DNA of 64,000 nt, taken from Marinobacter sp. NP-4(2019). Lineage in GTDB: Bacteria > Pseudomonadota > Gammaproteobacteria > Pseudomonadales > Oleiphilaceae. The DNA lies in the NCBI RefSeq assembly GCF_003994855.1, contig NZ_CP034142.1, forward strand, positions 1,736,001-1,800,000. Direction: 5' to 3'. Shown piece after piece: positions 37,278 through 46,320 of the stretch. The stretch's first letter is position 1. The number at the start of each line of letters is the position of its first letter. The notes below the pieces were generated by a model that made no database searches, was not told the origin of the DNA, and saw only the letters and a list, made by a program, of their open reading frames with translations. The position numbers and the translations under genes are program-made.

Positions 37278-38330
37278 TTACCCCTTGGTCTTGCCGGGAA
37301 CACCTCGCCGCGCCTTATGGTGACCATAGGTGCGTGGCGGCGTGTAGTGATCGATAAAGGGGACGGCGAAGTTCATCAGCAGCACGCTGAAAGCAACCGC
37401 GTCCGGGTAATTGCCCCAACTGCGGATTATATAAATCAACACTCCGATGCCGGCTCCGTATATCAGTTTACCCTGATGACTGGTTGCAGCGGATACGGGA
37501 TCGGTGGCGATAAAGAAGGCGCCAAGCATGGTTCCGCCGGCCAGCATATGCAGGGAAATCGGTGCGTACTGGTCAGGATTGCTACCAAAGGCAAGGCTCA
37601 TCACGGCAATGGCAGCCAACAGGCTGACAGGAATGTGCCAGGTAATGATTTTAAGACCGATCAGCACCAGGCCCCCAAGCAGGAACGCCACGTTGACCCA
37701 CTCCCAGCCGCGGGCAATGCCCTCGCCGAAGGTGGGGTGTGCCAGTACTTCGGTGGCTGTGTGGGTGGTTATCTTGTGCTTGTACTCATCCAGCGGCGTG
37801 GCCATGGTGTAGCCATCCACAACGGTTTGCTGAGCAGACGCCAGCAGGTTGAGGGTTTCACCAAAACCGGGTGCGGACTCCCAGAGCAGGCCGGGCTGGG
37901 CCCAGTTGGTCGTCATTGCCACGGGAAAGGAAATCAGCACCAGCGCATAACCCACCATGGCCGGGTTGAATGGATTGGAACCGAGCCCGCCGTATAGCTG
38001 TTTGGCCATCACAATGGCGGAGATCACGGCAATCGCCGAGACCCAGAGAGGAACAAACTGTGGCAGTGAGAGCCCCAACAACAGGCCGGTAACGGCGGCG
38101 GTATTGTCCTTGAGGAAAAACGCCAGCGGCTTCTTGCGAATCGACAGCATGGCGGCTTCCGCTGCCAGGGCAACGGCAATACACCACACCACATTGATCA
38201 GGTTGCCCCAGCCGAAGAAAATGGTTTGCGCCAGCAAGCCGGGCACGGTGGCCATAATCACCCAAAGCATGAGCCGGGAGGTTGACCGGGCTTTGCGGGC
38301 ATGGGGAGAAGACTGTTGTGCTAATGCCAT
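37278..38330 (-). CDS. rnfD: Rnf electron transport complex subunit D
   Basis: A 350-residue membrane subunit homologous to NqrB, with about nine helices. The covalent FMN site is the Thr in VVDGYTMATPLDEY. Other conserved strings: RLMLWVIMATVPGLLAQ, KDNTAAVTGLLLGLSLP, GGLGSNPFNPAMVGYAL and GGTMLGAFFIATDPVSAAT. It is thought to form part of the ion path. It lies between rnfC and rnfG with gaps of 22 and 3 bases. Confidence 0.96.
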   Translation of the reverse strand: MALAQQSSPHARKARSTSRLMLWVIMATVPGLLAQTIFFGWGNLINVVWCIAVALAAEAAMLSIRKKPLAFFLKDNTAAVTGLLLGLSLPQFVPLWVSAIAVISAIVMAKQLYGGLGSNPFNPAMVGYALVLISFPVAMTTNWAQPGLLWESAPGFGETLNLLASAQQTVVDGYTMATPLDEYKHKITTHTATEVLAHPTFGEGIARGWEWVNVAFLLGGLVLIGLKIITWHIPVSLLAAIAVMSLAFGSNPDQYAPISLHMLAGGTMLGAFFIATDPVSAATSHQGKLIYGAGIGVLIYIIRSWGNYPDAVAFSVLLMNFAVPFIDHYTPPRTYGHHKARRGVPGKTKG

Positions 38331-38352
38331 GAAGACTTGGCCCTGATGTCCG

Positions 38353-40173
38353 TTATTCGGTGGATTGGGTAACCGGGGCCGTGTCCGTAGTGACCTCAGT
38401 CAGGGCTTCTTCCGCCCGTTTTACCCGTTCGTGATTCTTGGCAACCGCGCGTTCGAGCTTGTCGACGTTGTCGGCTTGCTGGGCCCTGGCGTCCTCAAGC
38501 ATCGACTGCATGGTTTCCAGCTTGGATTTCGCCTGGGTCAGCTGTTTCTCCAGGGCGGGAATATCGGGTGCCGGCGCAGAGCTCTCTGCGGTGGTTTGTG
38601 CTTCGGGCGCGGCTGGTTTACTGGCTTTCTTGCGAGCCAGGGCTTCCTGGACCAAAGCCGCCTTGGCAGCCTTTTCATCGACGGCTTCGCTTTGGGCAGC
38701 GGCTTGCTCTGCTTCCTCTTTCTTCTTGGCCTGGGCATCCGCGGCAGCCTTGGCGCGTTCCTTGCGGCGCAATTCCTTCTCCTGCTGCTCCCGTTCCAGC
38801 CGGGCCTGGCGTGCTTCAAAGCGTTCCCGGGCGTGATCGGCTTTCAGTTGCTCTGCCTGCTGAACCCGGATTTCGCCCTTGGCGTAACGGTAGTACTGCA
38901 CCAGCGGGATGGAGCTGGGGCAGACATAGGAACAGGCTCCGCACTCAATGCAGTCGAACAGGTTCGTATGTTCCGCTTTCTCGAATTCCCCGGCCTTGGC
39001 GTACCAGAACAGCTGTTGCGGCAGCAGCTCCATGGGACAGACCTCAGCGCACTGTCCACAACGGATGCAGGGCTGTTCCGGTTCCGGCTCCGGCAGTTCT
39101 TGTGCGGTGGCGGCAATGACGCAGTTACTGGTCTTGACCACCGGTATATCGGCGGAATTCAGCGTGTAACCCATCATTGGGCCGCCGAGGACCAGGCGGT
39201 GGAGTTGCGCTCGCTGCAATCCGGCCAGGTCCAGAAGGTCGTGGATGGGGGTGCCCAGGAGCGCCTCGAAGTTGCCAGGTTCGGCAACCGCTTCGCCGGT
39301 AATAGTGACCACGCGCCTGATCAGCGGTTCACCCTCAAGAATGGCCCGGGCCACGGCGATGGCGGTTCCCACATTCTGGCACATAACACCAATATCCGCC
39401 GGGATGCCACCACTGGGCACCTCCATGCCGGTGAGGATCCGGATTAGCTGTTTTTCGCCGCCGGAAGGGTATTTGGTCGGCACCACGATCACTTCGATCT
39501 GAGTGCCCTCGGCCGCTTCTTTCATGGCCGCGACGGCTTCGGGTTTATTGTCCTCGATCGCAATCACACAGCGTTCCGGGCGCAGAATCCACGCCATGAT
39601 CTTCAGGCCGGCGATGATCTCGTCCGACCGTTCGCGCATAGTCATGTCATCGGCGGTGATATAGGGCTCGCACTCTGCGCCGTTGAGGATCAGGGTGCTG
39701 ACCTTACGGTCCTTGGGCGGTCTCAATTTGATATTGGTCGGGAAGCCCGCACCGCCCATGCCAGAGATACCGGCCGTGCGAATGGCGTCCAGAACCTCAT
39801 CCCGCTCCAGTTTGCGATAGTCCGGAATCGGATGGCGCTGGCACCACCGGTCTTCACCGTCGGGAATGAGAGTGATGCACCAGTCGTCCATGCCGGAGGG
39901 GTGGGGTACCGGCAAGCGGGCGATGGACTCAATGGTGCCAGAGGTTGGTGCATGCACGGGAACCCCCATGCCAGCGGATACCTCGGCAATTCTTTGGCCT
40001 TTAAGGACGCGCTCGCCTTCGGTCACAATGGCCTCGGCAGGCGCGCCAATGTGTTGTTGCAGGGGCAGTACCAGCCGCTTCGGAAGTCCGGCCTGGCGGA
40101 TCGGGCGACCTGTTGACTGATGTTTGTGCTCTGCCGGGTGAATGCCACCGGCGAAATCCCAGAGTTGTGTCAT
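38353..40173 (-). CDS. rnfC: Rnf electron transport complex subunit C
   Basis: A 606-residue peripheral subunit that oxidises or reduces NADH. After MTQLWDFAGGIHPAEHK comes the NuoF-like NADH/FMN domain (GMGGAGFPTNIKLRPP, NGAECEPYITADD) and two 4Fe-4S clusters (CIRCGQCAEVCPMELLP and CIECGACSYVCPSSIP). A C-terminal extension of ~165 residues is an Ala/Lys/Glu-rich charged helix (ERFEARQARLEREQQEKELR), as in other proteobacterial RnfC. The ATG overlaps the rnfB stop by one base; the open frame further upstream is inside rnfB. Confidence 0.95.
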   Translation of the reverse strand: MTQLWDFAGGIHPAEHKHQSTGRPIRQAGLPKRLVLPLQQHIGAPAEAIVTEGERVLKGQRIAEVSAGMGVPVHAPTSGTIESIARLPVPHPSGMDDWCITLIPDGEDRWCQRHPIPDYRKLERDEVLDAIRTAGISGMGGAGFPTNIKLRPPKDRKVSTLILNGAECEPYITADDMTMRERSDEIIAGLKIMAWILRPERCVIAIEDNKPEAVAAMKEAAEGTQIEVIVVPTKYPSGGEKQLIRILTGMEVPSGGIPADIGVMCQNVGTAIAVARAILEGEPLIRRVVTITGEAVAEPGNFEALLGTPIHDLLDLAGLQRAQLHRLVLGGPMMGYTLNSADIPVVKTSNCVIAATAQELPEPEPEQPCIRCGQCAEVCPMELLPQQLFWYAKAGEFEKAEHTNLFDCIECGACSYVCPSSIPLVQYYRYAKGEIRVQQAEQLKADHARERFEARQARLEREQQEKELRRKERAKAAADAQAKKKEEAEQAAAQSEAVDEKAAKAALVQEALARKKASKPAAPEAQTTAESSAPAPDIPALEKQLTQAKSKLETMQSMLEDARAQQADNVDKLERAVAKNHERVKRAEEALTEVTTDTAPVTQSTE

Positions 40174-40751
40174 CAGGCGCTGGCCCCCTGGCGATCGGTG
40201 GCAATGATGTCCGTCTGCGGCGGATTCCAGGTCCAGGCCCGGATGTCCGGTTCGATGGTGATCATGTCGATACAGTCGACCGGGCACGGATCTACGCACA
40301 GGTCACAGCCGGTGCATTCGCTCTCGATCACCGTATGCATGTGCTTCGCGGAACCCAGGATGGCGTCGACCGGACAGGCCTGGATGCACTTGGTGCAGCC
40401 TATGCACTCATCTTCGCGAATGACCGCTACCCGTTTCTCCTGCTCGACACCGTGCTCGGCATCCAACGGTTCTGGCTCCACATCCAGCAGATCAGCCAGG
40501 GACTTGATCGTGCCTTCGCCGCCCGGTGGGCATTTGTTGATGGGGCCGCCCTCGGCAATGGACTCCGCGTAGGGGCGGCAGCCGGGGTAGCCGCACTGGC
40601 CACACTGGGTCTGTGGCAACAGGGAGTCGATCTGGTCGATCAGGGGGTTGCCTTCTACCCGGAAACGCTCAGCAGCAAAGCCCAGCAGGCCGCCAAATAC
40701 CATGGCCAGAGCTAGCAGAACTACAACAGCGATGAGGATGCTTGTCCACAT
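40173..40751 (-). CDS. rnfB: Rnf electron transport complex subunit B
   Basis: A 192-residue ferredoxin-like subunit with one N-terminal membrane helix (ILIAVVVLLALAMVFGGLLG). It has a 4Fe-4S motif CGQCGYPGCRPYAE ... NKCPPGG and two ferredoxin motifs CIGCTKCIQACPVDAI and CTGCDLCVDPCPVDCI. It receives electrons from, or gives them to, soluble ferredoxin. It follows rnfA by 27 bases and overlaps rnfC by one base. Confidence 0.96.
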   Translation of the reverse strand: MWTSILIAVVVLLALAMVFGGLLGFAAERFRVEGNPLIDQIDSLLPQTQCGQCGYPGCRPYAESIAEGGPINKCPPGGEGTIKSLADLLDVEPEPLDAEHGVEQEKRVAVIREDECIGCTKCIQACPVDAILGSAKHMHTVIESECTGCDLCVDPCPVDCIDMITIEPDIRAWTWNPPQTDIIATDRQGASA

Positions 40752-40778
40752 AAAACCGATACCCTTAAACCTTACCCG

Positions 40779-41360
40779 TCAAACGCCGACCAGGCCGGTA
40801 AAGCCCAGGAACGCCAATGACATCAGCCCTGCGGTCACCATGCCAATGGCGGCGCCGCGGAAGGCGACAGGCACATCGGCAACGGCAATACGTTCACGCA
40901 TGGCGGCAAACAGCACCAGAACCAGCGAGAAGCCGGCGGCCGCGCCAAAGCCATACAGGACAGATTCCACAAAGTTGTTGTTCTTGTTCAGGTTCAGCAA
41001 CGCCACGCCGAGCACCGCGCAGTTGGTGGTGATCAGCGGCAGAAAAATGCCCAGTACCCGATAGAGCAGGGGGCTGGTCTTGCGCACCACCATTTCGGTG
41101 AACTGAACCACCACCGCAATCACCAGGATAAAGGTGATGGTTTTCAGGAACGCAAGATCCAGAGGCTCCAGCAGGTAGGTGTAGGCCAGGTAACTGCATA
41201 CGGAGGCAAGGGTCAGCACAAAGGTGGTTGCCAGGGACATACCCATGGCGGTCTCCAGTTTGCCGGACACCCCCATGAACGGGCACAGTCCCAGGAACTG
41301 AACCAGTACAAAGTTGTTCACCAGAATGGTGCTGACCAGAATCAGCAAATACTCGGTCAT
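40779..41360 (-). CDS. rnfA: Rnf electron transport complex subunit A
   Basis: A 193-residue membrane subunit with six helices, homologous to NqrE and related to RnfE. Conserved: ILVNNFVLVQFLGLCPFMGVSGKLETA, the central LGIFLPLITTNCAVLGVALLN and the end GLMSLAFLGFTGL. The paired Cys residues (LCPFM and TNCAV) are the proposed ligands of an intramembrane iron centre. It starts 37 bases after metG, so the rnf genes may be cotranscribed with it. Confidence 0.96.
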   Translation of the reverse strand: MTEYLLILVSTILVNNFVLVQFLGLCPFMGVSGKLETAMGMSLATTFVLTLASVCSYLAYTYLLEPLDLAFLKTITFILVIAVVVQFTEMVVRKTSPLLYRVLGIFLPLITTNCAVLGVALLNLNKNNNFVESVLYGFGAAAGFSLVLVLFAAMRERIAVADVPVAFRGAAIGMVTAGLMSLAFLGFTGLVGV

Positions 41361-41397
41361 TCGCTTTGCTCCATCGCACTGCCTTTACGCAGGTGCC

Positions 41398-43431
41398 TTA
41401 CATGATCCGCATGCCCGGGGTGGCCCCGGAGTCCGGCGACAGGATAAAAATGTCCTTGCCACCGGGACCGGCTGCCAGAACCATACCTTCGGACAGGCCG
41501 AACTTCATCTTACGCGGCTTCAGGTTGGCAACCATCACCGTCAGACGGCCTTCCAGTTCCTCCGGCTTGTAGGCGGATTTGATGCCGGCAAACACGTTCC
41601 GCTCACCATGCCCGATATCCAGAGTCAGCCGCAGCAGTTTGTCGGCGCCCTCCACGTGCTCCGCTTTGACAATCTTTGCAACCCTAAGATCCACTTTCGC
41701 GAAGTCTCCGAATTCTATCTCCTCGGCGACTGGTTCGAGATTGGCGGTCTCGGCGGGTTTTGCGGTCGCTGCGGGCATCTCTTCTTTGGACGCATCCAAC
41801 ATTTTTTCGATCTGTGCCATATCCACACGGTTCATCAGCGGCTTGAACTTGTTGATACTGTGGTTCTCAAGTCGCTCGCTGCGGTTGTTCCAGTCGAGCC
41901 CGGCATTCAGGAACGCTTCGGAGGCCTTCGCGGTTGCCGGAAGGACCGGCGCCAGGTAGGTCATCAACAGATGGAACATGTTGATGGCGTTGGTGCAGAT
42001 GGCCTGCAGCTTTTCGTCCTGACCTTCCTGCTTGGCAATCACCCACGGCTGCTCGTCGTTCACGTACTGGTTGGCGATATCCGCCAGTTCCATGATGCGA
42101 CGCATCGCGCGGCCAAACTCGCGGGCCTCATAGAAGTCGGCGATGTCATCGCCGGCATCGATAAACTCTTTCAGCTTGTCATGCTCGGTGACCTTGCCAA
42201 GCTGGCTGTCGAAACGCTTGGTGATGAAGCCGGCACTGCGGCTGGCGATATTGACCACCTTGCCGACCAGATCCGAGTTCACCCGCGAGGCGAAGTCCTC
42301 CAGGTTCAGGTCCATGTCATCCACGCCACTGGTGAGCTTGGCGGCGAAGTAATAACGCAGGTATTCCGGATTCAGATGGTCCAGATAGGTGCGGGCCATG
42401 ATGAACGTGCCCCGGGACTTGGACATCTTCTTGCCGTTGACGGTCACAAAACCGTGAGCCCAGACGGCTGTCGGCGTACGGAAACCGGCATCGTGCAGCA
42501 TCGATGGCCAGAACAGTGCGTGGAAGTTGATGATGTCCTTGCCGATGAAGTGGTACACCTCGGCGGTGGAATCGGCTTTCCAGAAATGCTCGAAGTCTAT
42601 GTCTTCCCGGTTGCACAGGTTCTTGAAGCTGGCCAGGTACCCGATCGGTGCATCCAGCCAGACATAGAAATACTTGCCCGGGGCGTCCGGAATCTCGAAC
42701 CCGAAGTAGGGCGCATCACGGCTGATGTCCCATTCCTGCAGACCGGCGTCCAGCCACTCGGCCAGCTTGTTGGCCACCTGCGGCTGCAACGTGCCGCTAC
42801 GGGTCCACTTCGCGAGGAAATCGGCAAAGTCCGGCAGCTTGAAGAAATAGTGCTCGGACTCCTTCTCAATCGGCGTGGCGCCAGACACGGCGGAACGCGG
42901 ATTAATCAGCTCCGCCGGCGTGTAGGTGGCACCACAGGCTTCGCAGTTATCCCCGTACTGGTCCTCGGTCTTGCACTTGGGGCAGGTGCCCTTGATGAAC
43001 CGGTCCGCCAGGAACATGTTCTTTTCCGGATCGTAGGACTGGGTAATCTTGCGGGTCGCAATATGCCCGTTTTCCTGCAGTTGCCGGTAGATGTATTCTG
43101 AAAACTGACGGTTCTCCTCGGAATGGGTGGTGTAATAGTTGTCAAAGCGGATATGGAAGCCGCTGAAATCCTGCTGATGCTCCTCACGGATACGATCGAT
43201 CAGTTGCTCGGAAGTAATACCCTCGCGTTCGGCACGCAGCATGATCGCAGTACCGTGGGCATCGTCAGCGCAAACGTAGTAACAGTTCTGGCCCCGCATA
43301 TTCTGGTAGCGCACCCAGATGTCCGTCTGAATGTATTCCAGCAGATGGCCCAGATGAATGGGGCCATTGGCATAAGGCAGGGCGCTGGTGACCAGAATAT
43401 CGCGCTGTTGCTTTGAACTCGCTTGCGTCAT
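41398..43431 (-). CDS. metG: Methionyl-tRNA synthetase
   Basis: A 677-residue class I synthetase (E. coli 677). HIGH-type motif: NGPIHLGHLLEYIQTDIW. Zinc-binding insert: CPKCKTEDQYGDNCEACG. KMSKS loop: KKMSKSRGTFIMAR. A C-terminal tRNA-binding domain (FAKVDLRVAKIVKAEHVEGADKLL) gives the dimeric form. The start at 43431 begins MTQASSKQQRDILVTSALPYANG. The frame is open 34 codons upstream but without similarity, and it would cut into the divergent promoter shared with apbC (43432-43620). Confidence 0.97.
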   Translation of the reverse strand: MTQASSKQQRDILVTSALPYANGPIHLGHLLEYIQTDIWVRYQNMRGQNCYYVCADDAHGTAIMLRAEREGITSEQLIDRIREEHQQDFSGFHIRFDNYYTTHSEENRQFSEYIYRQLQENGHIATRKITQSYDPEKNMFLADRFIKGTCPKCKTEDQYGDNCEACGATYTPAELINPRSAVSGATPIEKESEHYFFKLPDFADFLAKWTRSGTLQPQVANKLAEWLDAGLQEWDISRDAPYFGFEIPDAPGKYFYVWLDAPIGYLASFKNLCNREDIDFEHFWKADSTAEVYHFIGKDIINFHALFWPSMLHDAGFRTPTAVWAHGFVTVNGKKMSKSRGTFIMARTYLDHLNPEYLRYYFAAKLTSGVDDMDLNLEDFASRVNSDLVGKVVNIASRSAGFITKRFDSQLGKVTEHDKLKEFIDAGDDIADFYEAREFGRAMRRIMELADIANQYVNDEQPWVIAKQEGQDEKLQAICTNAINMFHLLMTYLAPVLPATAKASEAFLNAGLDWNNRSERLENHSINKFKPLMNRVDMAQIEKMLDASKEEMPAATAKPAETANLEPVAEEIEFGDFAKVDLRVAKIVKAEHVEGADKLLRLTLDIGHGERNVFAGIKSAYKPEELEGRLTVMVANLKPRKMKFGLSEGMVLAAGPGGKDIFILSPDSGATPGMRIM

Positions 43432-43620
43432 GTTGATATCCGAACCTTTAATGAATAAGGATTTGGCGTTAATCAGTGAAACAGAGATACCCCTTGATCC
43501 GGGTAAAGACTCTGTATGGCCAGAAACGGGCACAGATGATACCTTCCGGACAGATATTTTTCATCCGAAACACCTGTTTCCGTGCTTAAAATAGAGCATG
43601 AGCTTATTCCGGAGAACCCG

Positions 43621-44721
43621 ATGACCCAGATTTCAGAACAGGCGTTACAAGCGGCAGTTCGCGAGTACCGCGATCCATACCGTAACCAGGACCTATACGA
43701 ACTAGGCGCCGTCAAGTCCCTGACCGCGGATGACAACGGCAAAGTGACCCTCATGGTGGAATTGCCATACCCGTCAAAAGGCATCGCCGGCGCCCTGAAA
43801 CAACTGGTCACCAACGCCCTGGAAGACGTCGAAGGCGTTGAAAGCGCTGAGGTTCACGTCGGCCAGAAAATCCACGCCTACAAAGTCCAGAAAGACCTGC
43901 CCTCGGTGCCCGGCGTGAAAAACATCATCGCCGTGGCCTCTGGCAAGGGCGGCGTTGGCAAATCCACCACCGCCGTCAACCTCGCCCTGGCCCTCCAGGC
44001 CGAAGGCGCCAGAGTCGGCATCCTCGACGCCGACATCTACGGCCCCAGCATCGGCATGATGCTCGGCGTACCCGAGGGCAAACGCCCCGACACCCGCGAA
44101 AACAAATACTTCGTCCCCATGGACGCCCACGGGTTGCAGGCCAACTCCATGGCCTTCGTCGTCACCGACAAAACCCCCATGGTCTGGCGCGGCCCCATGG
44201 TCAGCGGCGCCGTCATGCAACTGCTGCAACAGACCCTGTGGAACGAACTTGACTACCTCATCGTCGACATGCCCCCCGGCACCGGCGACATCCAGCTCAC
44301 CCTGGCCCAGAAAGTTCCGGTGACTGGCGCCGTCATCGTCACCACCCCGCAGGACATCGCGTTGCTGGACGGCAAAAAAGGCATCGAAATGTTCCGCAAA
44401 GTCGACATCCCGGTGCTGGGCGTGGTGGAAAACATGAGCGTCCACATCTGCAGCAACTGCGGCCACGAAGAACCCCTGTTCGGCCACGGCGGCGGCGAAC
44501 GCATTGCGGAAGAGTACGACACTACGTTACTTGGCCAACTGCCCCTGCACATGACCATCCGCGAACAGACCGATGGCGGCATCCCCTCTGTAGTCGCCGA
44601 GCCGGACTCGGAAGTGGCCCGCCGTTACCGGGATATTGCCCGGAGGGTTGGGGCAGAGCTGTCTACCAGAGAGCGGAACCTGAGCGGGTCGATTTCCAGC
44701 GTATCGGTGACCGAGCACTAA
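43621..44721 (+). CDS. apbC: Iron-sulfur cluster carrier / P-loop ATPase ApbC (Mrp)
   Basis: A 366-residue ATP-binding iron-sulfur carrier. An N-terminal DUF59/MIP18-like domain (~1-90) precedes a deviant Walker A ATPase: VASGKGGVGKSTTAVNLA, DADIYGPSIGMML and MPPGTGDIQLTLAQ. The cluster ligands are CSNC in HICSNCGHEEPLFGHGGG. The start is ATG 43621, with GGAGA about 6 bases upstream; an ATG 13 codons earlier has no site. It is divergent from metG, as in many gammaproteobacteria. Confidence 0.95.
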   Translation: MTQISEQALQAAVREYRDPYRNQDLYELGAVKSLTADDNGKVTLMVELPYPSKGIAGALKQLVTNALEDVEGVESAEVHVGQKIHAYKVQKDLPSVPGVKNIIAVASGKGGVGKSTTAVNLALALQAEGARVGILDADIYGPSIGMMLGVPEGKRPDTRENKYFVPMDAHGLQANSMAFVVTDKTPMVWRGPMVSGAVMQLLQQTLWNELDYLIVDMPPGTGDIQLTLAQKVPVTGAVIVTTPQDIALLDGKKGIEMFRKVDIPVLGVVENMSVHICSNCGHEEPLFGHGGGERIAEEYDTTLLGQLPLHMTIREQTDGGIPSVVAEPDSEVARRYRDIARRVGAELSTRERNLSGSISSVSVTEH

Positions 44722-44763
44722 TACCGGATTTTGGGCTTGCTGAACCTCACTGCGGAGATTGTT

Positions 44764-44954
44764 CGCAGTTGCGGGAATCACTGACCAAAAATTTCGAAGG
44801 CCAGGGATGGCCTGAGAGAATCGCACATGGGTGAGGCCGAGCGTTTATGAAGCGAAGCTTCATGCGACAGCCGAACGACAGCAATCTGTGATTGCTGGCT
44901 GGACCCCGCAGGGGTGCTTGTAGCGGTTTTTGGTCAGTGATTTCCGCGACTGCA
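44764..44954 (+). repeat. Structured intergenic repeat, locus B (same core family, different palindromic arms, expanded)
   Basis: Arms 44764-44791 and 44927-44954 (28 bases) are complementary except for three positions that remain compatible with wobble pairing; the inner 15 bases are perfect. The arm sequence differs from locus A apart from the terminal A-run. The interior starts TTTCGAAGGCCA and ends GTGCTTGTAGCGG like locus A. Its second hairpin (GCAC 44823-44826 with GTGC 44914-44917) is expanded by extra stem-loops: ATGAAGC/GCTTCAT (44847-44863), CAGCAAT/ATTGCTG (44879-44897) and ACCCC/GGGGT (44903-44915). It fills most of the 330-base gap between apbC and dcd (44722-45051); nothing else was recognised there. 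Confidence 0.85.
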
Positions 44955-45051
44955 GCCCCCGGGTCTGAGAGATTGACGGGCTTCGACAGACACCTCGGTA
45001 ACGGGTAAACTACGGCGTCAATTTTTCCCAGTGGATACGAGACCTTCACCC

Positions 45052-45618
45052 ATGAGCATCAAATCCGATAAGTGGATTCGCCGGATGTCCGCCGAACACG
45101 GCATGATCGAGCCCTACGAGGCCGGCCAGGTCCGTGAAACCGAAAAAGGCCGGGTCATCTCCTACGGTACCTCCAGCTACGGCTACGACGTACGCTGCAG
45201 CAACGAATTCAAAATCTTCACCAACGTCCACTCAGCCACCGTCGACCCCAAAAACTTCGACGACAACAGCTTCGTGAACTACACCGGTGACGTCTGCATC
45301 ATCCCGCCAAACTCCTTTGCACTGGCGCGGACCGTAGAATACTTCCGCATCCCCCGCAGCGTACTCACCATCTGCCTGGGCAAATCCACCTACGCACGCT
45401 GTGGCATCATCGTCAACGTGACACCACTGGAGCCCGAGTGGGAAGGGCAGGTCACCCTGGAATTTTCCAACACCACCAACCTGCCGGCGAAAATTTACGC
45501 CAACGAAGGCGTGGCCCAGATGCTGTTCTTCGAGTCCGACGAAATCTGCGAAACCAGTTACAAGGACCGGGGCGGCAAATACCTTGGCCAGACCGGCGTC
45601 ACGTTGCCCAAGACATGA
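45052..45618 (+). CDS. dcd: dCTP deaminase
   Basis: A 188-residue trimeric enzyme deaminating dCTP to dUTP for thymidylate synthesis. Features: MSIKSDKWIRRMS, SYGTSSYGYDVRC, PNSFALARTVEYFRIPR, GKSTYARCGIIVNVTPLEPEWEGQ, and the C-terminal lid YKDRGGKYLGQTGV. An ATG 7 codons upstream is possible, but the family begins at MSIKSDK. The last 59 bases are the left end of the 8.28-kb tandem repeat and recur, with one base missing, at 53835. Confidence 0.96.
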   Translation: MSIKSDKWIRRMSAEHGMIEPYEAGQVRETEKGRVISYGTSSYGYDVRCSNEFKIFTNVHSATVDPKNFDDNSFVNYTGDVCIIPPNSFALARTVEYFRIPRSVLTICLGKSTYARCGIIVNVTPLEPEWEGQVTLEFSNTTNLPAKIYANEGVAQMLFFESDEICETSYKDRGGKYLGQTGVTLPKT

Positions 45619-45658
45619 GGAAATCCTGCCGATTTCCCGAGCAATACCGGAGGCTGAC

Positions 45659-46258
45659 TTGAACGCCAATCAGTTTCTAAAAGCGGTGTCACAACTCCAG
45701 GGCTGGCGGGAATGCGCCTTCCTGCTGGCGCTGGCCGAGCGCTCGTTCCCCAACTACGCATTGTTTGCCGATGCCGTCGGACTGAAAACCGGCGCCAAGA
45801 TGCGCCAGCTCATGGACCTGGGCTGGGAGATGCTGCAGAAGGACGCCTCCGAAGCCGCCATTCCACAATTACTGGCCAAGCTGGAGACCCTGTCGCCGGA
45901 CGTGAACGCCTACGACGCCTACGGAGTCTATCCGGCATTCGATTTCTGCCAGTTGCTGGAACAGGCGCTGCTGAACCGACTCAATCCGGGCAAGCATCGG
46001 GCAACGGAAGCCTCCGGAATTGCCACCACGACGGTCATGAACTTCGTGGAAATGTCCGAAGGTGAAGACCTCGATGAGGACGAGCTGGTCAGGCTGCTGG
46101 ACCAGCACCCGCTGATGAAAGAAGACAAGGCATTCCAGCGGGATCTGGTACTTGACCTCAAGCGCCAGCGCACACCCACCAGCCAGTTTGTCGAGCGATT
46201 GCGCCAGCAAGCCGCCAACGAAGGCGTGAGCAACCTGGGTGTTTCTCTGGAAGGCTGA
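45659..46258 (+). CDS. DUF416 family protein, YjaG-like (copy 1)
   Basis: A 199-residue protein of the DUF416/YjaG family: GWRECAFLLALAERSFPNYALF, a DLGWEML helix, YDAYGVYPAFDFCQLLEQAL and ATTTVMNFVEM. The function of the family is unknown. The start is TTG 45659, with GGAGG 5 bases upstream (45649-45653). The frame is open further up but overlaps the dcd end and has no similarity. It lies 40 bases after dcd and 62 bases before avtA. An almost identical second copy lies at 53933. Confidence 0.85.
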   Translation: MNANQFLKAVSQLQGWRECAFLLALAERSFPNYALFADAVGLKTGAKMRQLMDLGWEMLQKDASEAAIPQLLAKLETLSPDVNAYDAYGVYPAFDFCQLLEQALLNRLNPGKHRATEASGIATTTVMNFVEMSEGEDLDEDELVRLLDQHPLMKEDKAFQRDLVLDLKRQRTPTSQFVERLRQQAANEGVSNLGVSLEG

Positions 46259-46320
46259 ATCGCTGGTGTCCCGTCTGTCCTACACTGAACCCGTAACCCC
46301 TTGTTGAATTGGAAAGCTTC

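Noticed and set aside
41314..43101. Open frame of 595 codons antisense to metG
   Set aside because: Fully covered by metG, whose motifs (HLGH, KMSKS, zinc site) are clear; the antisense frame has no family features.
44722..45051. A tRNA or CRISPR array in the apbC-dcd gap
   Set aside because: The branched fold superficially recalls a cloverleaf, but there is no TTC-arm consensus, CCA end or anticodon arm. The hairpins are not equal direct repeats with regular spacers.
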